Assembly: GCA_020723785.1 (NCBI GenBank)
Contig: DYIH01000004.1
Coordinates: forward strand, 1-22,208
Length of the DNA: 22,208 nt
Direction of reading: 5' to 3'
Origin: Thermaerobacter marianensis
Lineage (GTDB): Bacteria; Bacillota; Sulfobacillia; DYIH01
Shown: positions 1-6,558 of the stretch, piece after piece
How positions within the stretch are numbered: position 1 is the first letter of the stretch
Layout of the letters: the number at the start of each line of letters is the position of its first letter
The notes under the pieces: model-generated
Databases searched by the model: none
The model's input: the letters and a program-made list of their open reading frames with translations, nothing else
What the model was told of the DNA's origin: nothing
Translations under genes and position numbers: made by a program

Positions 1-206
1 GCCATCGCCTCCGGTTCGGACAGGGCCGGCGGCAGGTCCAGCGGCCGCTCCAGGCGTGCCTCGGGAGGGATGTCGTCAAAGAGCCGGTCCACGTCCTCCA
101 AGCCCAGGGAGGCCAGCATCGCCGCCCGGTCGGCGTCGGTGTTGGGTATGTACGGCAGGTCGATCGCTTCCTTTCCCGGCCTCCGCTCCGGCGGATCGAC
201 CGGCAC
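1..206 (-). CDS. gcvPA: Glycine dehydrogenase (decarboxylating) subunit 1, N-terminal part (runs off window)
   Basis: This is the N-terminal part of the P-protein alpha subunit of the glycine cleavage system, the PLP enzyme that decarboxylates glycine and passes the aminomethyl group to lipoyl-GcvH. The translated frame contains 'YIPNTDADRAAMLASLG' followed by 'LFDDIPPEARL' and 'LDLPPALSEPE', the hallmark N-terminus of GcvPA in organisms that split the P-protein into two chains. No ATG is available near the start. A GTG at 206 gives a sensible N-terminus, though its Shine-Dalgarno sequence is weak. The gene lies 35 bases downstream of gcvH in the same direction, so it is probably in the same operon. 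The rest of the gene, and probably gcvPB, lies left of the window. The family call is secure; the start codon is not. Confidence 0.88.
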   Translation of the reverse strand, partial: MPVDPPERRPGKEAIDLPYIPNTDADRAAMLASLGLEDVDRLFDDIPPEARLERPLDLPPALSEPEAM

Positions 207-241
207 CTGGCTCGGATACAGGCGGTGCTCCGCATTCTCGG

Positions 242-619
242 CTATTCGACCAGGGCGCGGTACTGTTCGGCGGTGAGGAGCCCGGCGATCTCGCTCGGAT
301 CGTTGAGTTCCACGGCGATCAGCCATCCCTGGCCATAGGGGTCCCGGTTGACCTGTTCGGGCGCGTCCGCCAGCGCCTCGTTGACGGCGACGACGCGGCC
401 CGATACCGGGGCGTAGACGTCGGAGACGCTCTTTACCGACTCCACGGCGCCGAAGGACTCCCCCGCCCGCACCTCGCGGCCCACCTCCGGCAGTTCCACG
501 AATACGACGTCGCCCAACTGGTCCTGGGCATAGTGGGTAACGCCGACCACCCCCCGGCCGCCCTCCAACCGGATCCATTCGTGCTCTTTTGTATAGCGCA
601 GATTTTCGGGATACATCAC
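242..619 (-). CDS. gcvH: Glycine cleavage system H protein (lipoyl carrier)
   Basis: GcvH is the small lipoylated shuttle protein of the glycine cleavage system. It carries the aminomethyl intermediate between the P, T and L proteins. The 125-aa product is of normal family length, with 'RYTKEHEW' near the N-terminus and the lipoyl-attachment motif 'ESVKSVSD', the modified lysine being K63. The start is a GTG at 619 directly followed by an ATG at 616. A strong GAGGAGG lies about 8 bases upstream of the GTG, so GTG is slightly favoured. It sits 66 bases after gcvT and before gcvPA, all on the minus strand. Confidence 0.96.
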   Translation of the reverse strand: MMYPENLRYTKEHEWIRLEGGRGVVGVTHYAQDQLGDVVFVELPEVGREVRAGESFGAVESVKSVSDVYAPVSGRVVAVNEALADAPEQVNRDPYGQGWLIAVELNDPSEIAGLLTAEQYRALVE

Positions 620-685
620 CCTGCAAACCTCCTCGCGCTCCGGTCCGGCCTTGGACCACCCGGACTCCTGCTCAGCGGCGCCCGA

Positions 686-1843
686 TCAGCCGCCGGCCAC
701 GGGCGTTCCGGTCGGCGACTGCCCGGCGGCGCGGCGCTCGCGTCTGTAAAACGGCAGCGGCACGACCCGCGCCGCCAGGTCCCGCCCCCGGATGCGCACC
801 TTCAGCTCGGCGTCCGGCCCGGCATGGTCGGCCGCCACCAGGGCCAGGGCGATGTTCCGCTCCAGGGTCGGCGCGTAACCGCCGCTGGTGACTTCCCCGA
901 CCACCTGGTCGCCGGCGACCACCGGATAGCCGTGGCGGGGGACACCCCGCTCCACCATCTCCAACCCGATCAGCCGGCGCCGAACCCCTTCGGCCTTGGC
1001 GCGGGAGAGGGCCTCCCGCCCGATGAAATCCCCCTTGTCCAGCTTGACGAAGGTCCCCAGGCGGGCCTCCAGGGGGTTGATGTCCTCGCGCAGTTCGTGG
1101 CCGTACAATGGGAGGGCCGCCTCCAGGCGCAGGGTGTCCCGGGCCCCCAGGCCGGCCGGGACCAGGCCGTGCGGCCGGCCGGCTTCCAGGAGGACGGTCC
1201 AGAGCCGCGGCGCCATGTCTGGATGGCAGAAGATCTCGAACCCGTCCTCCCCGGTATAGCCGGTGCGAGACACGAGGCAGGGGACGCCGGCCACCCGGAT
1301 CCCGCCCTGGTAACCGAAGCGCGGGATCGAGGCCAGGGGCAGGTCGGAAACCGGCTGCAGGATGTCCGGGGCGCGCGGCCCTTGCAGTGCCAGCAGGGCG
1401 CATTCGGCGGAGCGGTCGTCCACCTCCACTCCCGCCATCCCCTCCGCCGCCTTGGCGATCCATGCCGCATCGCTTTCGGTGTTGGCCGCGTTGACCACCA
1501 AGAGGTAGCGGTCAGCCGCCAGGCGCAGGACCAGCATGTCGTCCAGGCAGCCCCCGTCCTCCCGGCACATGGGGGTATAGAGCGCGCGGCCGTCCTCGAG
1601 GCGGGCGGCGTCGTTGGTGATCACCCGCTGCACCAGGTCCAGGGCCCCGGGACCGCTGACCTCCAGTTCCCCCATGTGGGAGACGTCGAACAGGCCGGCG
1701 CGCTCCCGCACCGCCCGATGCTCATCCAGGATGCTCGTGTACTCCACCGGCATCTCCCAGCCGGCGAAGACCACGATTTTCGCCCCCATGTCCCTGTGCA
1801 GGTCGTAGAGGGGCGTCCGCTTGAGACCGGTCGCCGGTTCCAT
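686..1843 (-). CDS. gcvT: Aminomethyltransferase (glycine cleavage T protein)
   Basis: GcvT transfers the one-carbon unit from aminomethyl-lipoyl-GcvH to tetrahydrofolate, giving 5,10-methylene-THF and ammonia. The product is about 385 aa, full length for the family. It has 'LKRTPLYDLHRDMGAKIVVF' and 'GWEMPVEY' at the N-terminus, 'GLFDVSHMGE' around residue 55, 'SRTGYTGEDGFEIF' mid-protein and 'GLGARDTLRLEAALPLYG'. All are characteristic folate-binding T-protein segments. A GTG at 1849 overlaps the pabC stop by one base. The ATG two codons later (1843) fits the family N-terminus and is preferred here. No strong Shine-Dalgarno is seen, which fits translational coupling to pabC. No glycine riboswitch was found upstream. 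Confidence 0.97.
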   Translation of the reverse strand: MEPATGLKRTPLYDLHRDMGAKIVVFAGWEMPVEYTSILDEHRAVRERAGLFDVSHMGELEVSGPGALDLVQRVITNDAARLEDGRALYTPMCREDGGCLDDMLVLRLAADRYLLVVNAANTESDAAWIAKAAEGMAGVEVDDRSAECALLALQGPRAPDILQPVSDLPLASIPRFGYQGGIRVAGVPCLVSRTGYTGEDGFEIFCHPDMAPRLWTVLLEAGRPHGLVPAGLGARDTLRLEAALPLYGHELREDINPLEARLGTFVKLDKGDFIGREALSRAKAEGVRRRLIGLEMVERGVPRHGYPVVAGDQVVGEVTSGGYAPTLERNIALALVAADHAGPDAELKVRIRGRDLAARVVPLPFYRRERRAAGQSPTGTPVAGG

Positions 1844-1848
1844 GTTCA

Positions 1849-2820
1849 CTAGCTTACCACATCCAACTCATCAACACCGCCATCGTCAACCATGGATAAA
1901 ACACCATGGTCAGCCATCGATGCCTCCATGATTGATTTTCGATCTGCCGCCAGGCCCTCCCCCGCCACGAGGGCTTCGTAAGCCCGGCGCAGGGCCAGCG
2001 TCACCGGGCCGGGGCGGCCGTCGCCCACGGGCCGTCCGTCCACGGCCACCAGGGGCATGACGCCCATCAGGGCGTTGGTCAGGAAGGCTTCCTCCGCCCG
2101 TTCGAACAGGGCCGGCGGGTATCGCCCCTCCTCGACGTCCAGGCCCAGCCGACCCCGGGCCAAATCCAGCACAACGGCGCGGGCGATGCCCGGCAGAATG
2201 CCGCAGGCCACGGCGGGCGTGAGCAGGCGGCCGCCGGCGGCGACGAACAGGTTGGTGGCCGAGCCCTCCGCCAATTCCCCGGCGACGTTGAGGAAGAGGG
2301 CTTCCAGGACGCCGCGCGCGGCCGCCTCCCGGCGGGCCAGAATGGATTCGGCGTGGTTGAGGGATTTGACCCGGCAAAGGGCGGACAGGTGGTTGCGGCG
2401 GCCGGATGCCGTAACCGCCGCCACACCCTGTTCATAAAGCCTTTCCGGATACGGTCGGCCGCAGCGGATCGTCACCAGCAGCGCCGGACCCGAGCCTTCC
2501 TCCCACGAACCTGCTCCCGTGCCGCCCGCCGCCGGGCCGGCGGTGACCGTGACCCGTATGGCGCCATCACCCACCCCGTTGCGCGACGGGACCTCCCGCA
2601 CCGCCGCGGCAACCTCCGCCAATGTCCACGGGGGGTCGATGCCCAGGACGGGAACGGAGTTCCGCAGCCGCTCCAGGTGGCGGTCCAGGAAGACGGGCCG
2701 GCCGCCGGCCACGCGGACGGTCTCGAAGACCCCGAGGCCGTAGAGAAACCCTTGGTCGTCGGCCCGGATACGCGCCTCCTCCACCGGCACCCAGCGGCCG
2801 TTCAGGTAGGCAACCTTCAT
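1849..2820 (-). CDS. pabC: Aminodeoxychorismate lyase (class IV aminotransferase fold)
   Basis: PabC is a fold-type IV PLP enzyme that splits aminodeoxychorismate into 4-aminobenzoate and pyruvate for folate synthesis. The 323-aa product has 'DDQGFLYGLGVFETVRV' near residue 21. The Schiff-base lysine is probably K152 in 'CRVKSLNHAESILARREA', followed by 'EGSATNLFV' and 'GILPGIARAVVLDLA'. A class IV branched-chain or D-amino-acid aminotransferase is the alternative. The direct overlap with pabB (ATGA at 2820-2817) argues for PabC. The open frame extends upstream to 3054, but that stretch is antisense-like and overlaps pabB, so ATG 2820 was chosen. The C-terminus carries an unusual tail of about 35 residues encoded by AT-richer DNA. 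Confidence 0.88.
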   Translation of the reverse strand: MKVAYLNGRWVPVEEARIRADDQGFLYGLGVFETVRVAGGRPVFLDRHLERLRNSVPVLGIDPPWTLAEVAAAVREVPSRNGVGDGAIRVTVTAGPAAGGTGAGSWEEGSGPALLVTIRCGRPYPERLYEQGVAAVTASGRRNHLSALCRVKSLNHAESILARREAAARGVLEALFLNVAGELAEGSATNLFVAAGGRLLTPAVACGILPGIARAVVLDLARGRLGLDVEEGRYPPALFERAEEAFLTNALMGVMPLVAVDGRPVGDGRPGPVTLALRRAYEALVAGEGLAADRKSIMEASMADHGVLSMVDDGGVDELDVVS

Positions 2821-4295
2821 GGCCTGCCCCCTCCCCCCGGGACCGCCACGCCCTCCGGGACGACGGACGCCTCTTCCCCGATGCCCAGCGCCCGCAGCAG
2901 GCCGGCCGCCTTGTGCAGCGTCTCCATGTATTCCATCTCCGGTATGGAGTCGGCCACCACGCCACCGCCGGCGTGCAGGGTCAGCCATCCCCGGCGGTGG
3001 ACGAAGGTGCGGATGGCGACATTTAGGACCAGGCTCCCGTCGAAGCTCAAGCACCCGATGGCGCCGGTGTAGACGCCCCGGCGCACCGGCTCCAGCTCCT
3101 CGATGATCTCCATGGCCCGCACCTTGGGCGCGCCGGTGATGGACCCGCCGGGAAAGGTGGCCCTCAACAGGTCGGCGACACCCCGCCCCGGCGCCAGCCG
3201 GCCGGTGACGGCGGAAACGAGGTGGTGCACACCGGGGTGGGACTCCACCGTATATAATTCAGGAACCTGAACGCTCCCCGGCAGACAGACCTTGCCCAGG
3301 TCGTTGCGTTCCAGGTCCACGATCATCAGTAGTTCGGCCCGGTCCTTGACGCTCTCCACCAGTTCCCGCCGCAGGGCCTGGTCCAGGGCCGGGTCGGGGT
3401 GCCGGGGGCGCGTCCCCTTGATGGGACGGGTGACCACCCGGCCCCCCTCAAGGCGCAGGAAGAGTTCCGGCGAGGCCGAGAGGATGGCGGCCTCCGGGAA
3501 ACGCAGATAGGCGCTGTACGGTGCCGGGTTGACGCGCCGGAGCCGCAGGTAGAGCGCCAGCGGGTCGCCGTCCCAGCGGATGCGCAGCCGCTGCGAGATA
3601 TTGACCTGATAGACGTCCCCCGCGGCGATATGGTCCTGGACACGCTCCACGGCGCGGCAGTAGCCGGCCGCGTCGAAGTTCCAGCCCCGCTCGGCCGGCG
3701 GCGGCACCGCGGCGGCAGGCGTCGAGGCATCCGCCGCCAGCCGTTCGATGGCCGCTTCGAGCGCGTCCAAACGCTCTTCGGCCTGCCTCCGCTCCGCAAT
3801 CAGTCCATCCGGACCCGCGGGCACGGCGCAGAGATACAGCCGATCGGTTGCATGGTCGATCACCAGGCCCCGATCGTAGAACCCGAGATGACAATCGGGC
3901 AATCCATGATCATCGGCGGCCAACTCCGGGAGCCTTTCCACGGCACGCCCCAGGTCGTAGGCCAGGTAGCCGACGGCGCCGCCGGCAAAGGGCAGCGGCC
4001 GGTTCGGCGCGGCCACGTGGAAACGGTCCAGCAACCCCTGGAGGTGGTCCAGGGGATCCCCATCGAGGACCGAGCCACCCGGCTGAATCCGTCCGTGACG
4101 ACCTTTCCACATGAAAGTGAGAACGGGATCGGCCCCCATGACCGAATAACGCCCCCGCGGGCCGCTGCCGGGCGGGCTGTCCAGCCAGAAGGGGAAAGGA
4201 CGCGAGGCAAGGAGGCCGAAGAGTCGCTCCGCCGGAACGCGCAGGGGGAGGCAACGAACGACGGGTTGCATCCTTTGCCCTGCAGCCGCTCCCAT
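2817..4295 (-). CDS. pabB: Aminodeoxychorismate synthase component I
   Basis: PabB converts chorismate and ammonia to 4-amino-4-deoxychorismate. The 492-aa protein has an N-terminal anthranilate-synthase-I type domain and a C-terminal chorismate-binding domain. Motifs are 'GDVYQVNISQRL' (about 226), 'PIKGTRPR' (291-298), 'ELLMIVDLERNDLGKV' and 'FPGGSITGAPKVRAMEII'. The lysine in PIKGT (K293) marks PabB; TrpE usually has alanine there, so this is not anthranilate synthase. The ATG at 4295 is preceded by GGAGGGGG at good spacing. The stop overlaps the pabC start (ATGA). The glutaminase partner PabA is not in the window. It is probably the first gene of the pab-gcv chain. Confidence 0.93.
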   Translation of the reverse strand: MGAAAGQRMQPVVRCLPLRVPAERLFGLLASRPFPFWLDSPPGSGPRGRYSVMGADPVLTFMWKGRHGRIQPGGSVLDGDPLDHLQGLLDRFHVAAPNRPLPFAGGAVGYLAYDLGRAVERLPELAADDHGLPDCHLGFYDRGLVIDHATDRLYLCAVPAGPDGLIAERRQAEERLDALEAAIERLAADASTPAAAVPPPAERGWNFDAAGYCRAVERVQDHIAAGDVYQVNISQRLRIRWDGDPLALYLRLRRVNPAPYSAYLRFPEAAILSASPELFLRLEGGRVVTRPIKGTRPRHPDPALDQALRRELVESVKDRAELLMIVDLERNDLGKVCLPGSVQVPELYTVESHPGVHHLVSAVTGRLAPGRGVADLLRATFPGGSITGAPKVRAMEIIEELEPVRRGVYTGAIGCLSFDGSLVLNVAIRTFVHRRGWLTLHAGGGVVADSIPEMEYMETLHKAAGLLRALGIGEEASVVPEGVAVPGGGGRP

Positions 4296-4310
4296 GCGGT
4301 TCCCCCTCCG

Positions 4311-4328
4311 TGCGCCGGGCTCGGCGCA
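4311..4328 (-). other. Short stem-loop in the pabB leader
   Basis: A perfect 7-bp stem (TGCGCCG/CGGCGCA) with a 4-base loop lies just upstream of the pabB Shine-Dalgarno sequence on the minus strand. It could modulate ribosome access. It may also be chance in GC-rich DNA, and no regulatory class is recognised. Confidence 0.35.
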
Positions 4329-4424
4329 CCGCCCTTATCATACCAAAAAGTGCTGTCCTGGGCAGCGCCCTCACTTTCTTGAGCCGGACCGGCGGACGAA
4401 GCCCCGGCTCCACCGCCCGCCGGT

Positions 4425-4451
4425 GGACGCCCCTTGGCCAACGGGGCGTCC
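4425..4451 (-). terminator. Stem-loop between flp pilin and pabB (possible terminator)
   Basis: A perfect 9-bp inverted repeat GGACGCCCC/GGGGCGTCC with a 9-base loop lies 7 bases after the pilin stop codon. It would end the Tad operon transcript before pabB. No T-tract follows on the minus strand, so intrinsic termination would be weak. RNA stabilisation or factor-dependent termination are alternatives. Confidence 0.5.
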
Positions 4452-4457
4452 GCTGAA

Positions 4458-4643
4458 CTAGTCGGCATTTTTAATCACCGTGAGGGTCCTGTCCACCCGA
4501 TTCTGCAGGTATTTGCTCAGCTTGCCCATGGTGCCGGCCAGCACCACGGCAACAACGGCCAGCAGCATGGCGTATTCGGCCAGGGCGGCTCCACGGTCAC
4601 CGGCCAGCGCTTCCCGCAGCCGGCGCACCAACGACCGGATCAT
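4458..4643 (-). CDS. Flp/Fap-type (type IVb) pilin
   Basis: This is a 61-aa prepilin of the Flp family, the structural subunit of Tad pili. A short basic leader ends in Gly-Asp-Arg-Gly, followed by the Flp signature 'AALAEYAMLLAVVAVVLAG': the conserved Glu-Tyr pair at the start of one hydrophobic helix. A short amphipathic tail follows. Cleavage by a TadV-type prepilin peptidase is expected near the glycine before the hydrophobic stretch; no such peptidase is in the window. It lies just downstream of tadC and is the last gene of the locus, followed by a stem-loop. Confidence 0.9.
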   Translation of the reverse strand: MIRSLVRRLREALAGDRGAALAEYAMLLAVVAVVLAGTMGKLSKYLQNRVDRTLTVIKNAD

Positions 4644-4674
4644 GTTTTCTCACCCCCTCTTCGGATGGCGATGG

Positions 4675-5331
4675 TTACCCGCTCCCCGTCAGGCTGAGGA
4701 CGGCGGGTAACATTAGGAATACCAGGATGGGCGGCAAGAAAAAGCACATGGTGACGAGGGTAAGCTTCAGAGGGAGAAGGGCCAGGGATCTTTCCAAGCG
4801 CTGGCGACGGCACCGTCTGATCAACCGCGCCGCCTGCCGCAGGCTCTCCCCCACAGGCGTGCCAAGCCGCTGGCCGCGCTTCACCAGGCGCACGAACCCC
4901 TCGACTTCATCCACCGGCAAGCGGGCCGCCAAGGCTTCCAGGGCATCGGTCAAGGACTGCCCCTGCTCCAATTCCCACCGGACCCGCAACATTTCCGCTC
5001 CCAGCCGTCCGGGAACGTGCGGAGCGGCGGCCATCACCGCCTGGTGAAGGTTCATGCCACCGTCGACACAAACGGTTAGCAGGTCGAGGAAGGTGGAAAA
5101 CCGGCCGGCCGACGGCGGGTCCCAGGGCTTCCGGCGGGATATCCGTCGCCACCATACGCCGCCCCATCCGGAAACGAATGCCCTGGCCCGCTGCTCCCGC
5201 GAGAAGTTCCCCCTGCCGGCCAACCGGCACAGGCGAAGGTACCTCGGCGCAAGGACCTGGTGGCATGCGGCACCGATCAAGGTCGTTACCGCCAGGCCGG
5301 CCGACCCGGCGGCCAAGACATGGGGATCCAC
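4675..5331 (-). CDS. tadC: Tad pilus inner-membrane platform protein TadC
   Basis: TadC is a type II secretion F-domain membrane protein that, with TadB, forms the pilus assembly platform. The 218-aa product has an N-terminal hydrophobic segment, the T2SSF core 'FLDLLTVCVDGGMNLHQAV' followed by 'GRLGAEMLRVRWELEQGQSL', and a hydrophobic C-terminus. The frame stays open to 5406, which would overlap tadB by nearly 50 bases. The GTG at 5331 has an excellent GAGGAGGG six bases upstream and was chosen. It lies 26 bases after tadB. Confidence 0.88.
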   Translation of the reverse strand: MDPHVLAAGSAGLAVTTLIGAACHQVLAPRYLRLCRLAGRGNFSREQRARAFVSGWGGVWWRRISRRKPWDPPSAGRFSTFLDLLTVCVDGGMNLHQAVMAAAPHVPGRLGAEMLRVRWELEQGQSLTDALEALAARLPVDEVEGFVRLVKRGQRLGTPVGESLRQAARLIRRCRRQRLERSLALLPLKLTLVTMCFFLPPILVFLMLPAVLSLTGSG

Positions 5332-5357
5332 GCTCAACCCTCCTCGTTCTCGCGCCC

Positions 5358-6104
5358 CTACGACAATCGCAGCAAGCGATGGACCAGCAGTACGCCGGTC
5401 AACCACGAAACGGCGGCATATGCGGCCCCCAGGCGTCCGGCCGGGTCGTCAAGGAGCGGCGCCACCCACCCCGGATTGGACATGCCGAAGTAAGTCGCGA
5501 GAACAAACGGGATCATGGCCACAATGAAGGCTGTCCAGCGCGCCTCCGCCGTCCTGGCCTCAACCTCACCCCGGAGCAACCGGGCCTCCCGCAGGTCATC
5601 GGCCAGGCGGAGCAGCACCTCCCCCAGGTTCCCACCGGACCTGTAATGGAAACGGATGGCCTGGACCGCCAGGTTGACCGACTGACCGCCCATCCTTTCA
5701 AGGGTGGAAAGCGCTTCGGGCAGAGTGACGCCCTTTTCGTAGCGTTCCAGGACCTCCTTGAGCAAATGGGGCCAAGGCGGTTTCACACCACCCTCGGCCG
5801 CCTGCCGCAGGGCCTGCACGAGGCTGTACCCGGCCCGCAGGTGTTCGGCGACCTCGACCAACACGTCGTCCAAACCCCCTTCGGCTTCCCGGCATGCCCG
5901 CCGGAACGCGATGGCGGCCGCGATACCCCGGGCTGCGGGCGGGCGCTTCGACGGCCCTGCCGCAGGCCCGGCGGGAACGGCTGTCCTGGCGCGCTCCGGC
6001 CGGGACATCCGCCCGAGGAACAGGGGCAGCACCCCGAGAATCAGGGAGGCGACGGTCAACGCCGCGCCGATACCGAGCGCCAGGGGCCGGAACGACTCGC
6101 TCAC
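5358..6104 (-). CDS. tadB: Tad pilus inner-membrane platform protein TadB
   Basis: TadB is the partner of TadC in the Tad pilus platform. The 248-aa product has one or two N-terminal transmembrane segments (about residues 8-32), then the T2SSF domain with 'VAEHLRAGYSLVQALRQAAEGG' and 'IRFHYRSGGNLGEVLLRLAD'. Two C-terminal membrane segments end in 'LLVHRLLRLS'. The GTG start at 6104 overlaps the tadA stop as GTGA, the usual coupling in this locus. The frame is open to 6500 but upstream sequence overlaps tadA out of frame. Because tadA is truncated, transcription may now come from within or beyond the inserted element. Confidence 0.88.
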   Translation of the reverse strand: MSESFRPLALGIGAALTVASLILGVLPLFLGRMSRPERARTAVPAGPAAGPSKRPPAARGIAAAIAFRRACREAEGGLDDVLVEVAEHLRAGYSLVQALRQAAEGGVKPPWPHLLKEVLERYEKGVTLPEALSTLERMGGQSVNLAVQAIRFHYRSGGNLGEVLLRLADDLREARLLRGEVEARTAEARWTAFIVAMIPFVLATYFGMSNPGWVAPLLDDPAGRLGAAYAAVSWLTGVLLVHRLLRLS

Positions 6105-6508
6105 AGGCCGGACGCTCCTCTGGAAAGGTCGATTTCCAGGGGGTTTGCGGTCCGCGCCTGCGGCGGACCGGCGGCCCGAAGTTTCTCCTTCAGGCGTTGC
6201 GGCAGGCGCTGCTTGCCGCTGGCATAAAAGGCGCCGCCGCTTCCCGCCCTGTCGACGCCGACGTGATATCCATACAACTCCCGCGCCTCCGGCCGGTCCT
6301 GCCGCAGGTCCACGGCGGCAATGGACGTAATGCGGCGCGATCCATCGGGAAAACGTCCCATTTGAACCACCAGGTCCACACCGGCGGCGATCTGCTCCAA
6401 CACCGCCGCGTGCGGCAGGTTCTCCCCGGCCATGAGCACCATGTTGCCCAGGCGATGGAGGGCATCCTGGGGGGAATTGGCGTGAAGGGTGGCCAGGCAA
6501 CCCTCGTG
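6101..6508 (-). pseudogene. tadA: Tad/CpaF secretion ATPase, 3' fragment cut by element insertion
   Basis: About 135 C-terminal residues of the TadA/CpaF hexameric ATPase that powers Flp pilus assembly remain. Visible are 'HEGCLATLHANSPQDAL' (the His-box region), 'MVLMAGENLP', 'LEQIAAGVDLVVQMGRFPDG' and 'SRRITSIAAV', all standard for the family. Homology stops abruptly at the conserved '(N)TGHEG' position. In intact proteins about 300 residues, including Walker A and B, precede it; here unrelated sequence and then the serine recombinase gene follow upstream. The frame runs open to 6640 only by chance. It keeps the GTGA overlap with tadB. As it stands it cannot make a working ATPase. The missing 5' part is predicted beyond the right window edge. 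Confidence 0.85.
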
Positions 6509-6558
6509 GCAGGGATGAACATAAATGTTGATGCCTGACCGAGAACAGGCCGCAGTGT
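6500..6558 (-). other. Candidate attachment-site junction (attL/attR type) of the integrated element
   Basis: The stretch between the recombinase stop (6559) and the start of tadA homology (about 6508) is where element meets host gene. On the minus strand it holds an imperfect inverted repeat, with GGCATCAACAT facing ATGTTCATCCCTGCC around a two-base centre. This is the type of short dyad that large serine recombinases use. The exact crossover dinucleotide cannot be fixed from one end of the element. Confidence 0.5.

Noticed and set aside
56..1852. 598-codon plus-strand open frame
   Set aside because: It is antisense to gcvH/gcvT, Pro/Arg/Gly-rich low-complexity translation with no domain; a product of high GC.
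1844..1960. Glycine riboswitch before gcvT
   Set aside because: The upstream sequence is the coding end of pabC touching gcvT; no tandem aptamer-like structure was seen.
2817..4295. Anthranilate synthase TrpE
   Set aside because: The PIKGT lysine and pabC neighbour point to PabB; no other trp genes nearby.
3399..4382. Plus-strand open frame over pabB
   Set aside because: Antisense of a clear PabB; no recognisable protein features.
5178..6227. Plus-strand open frame over tadB/tadC
   Set aside because: Antisense shadow of two well-supported Tad genes.
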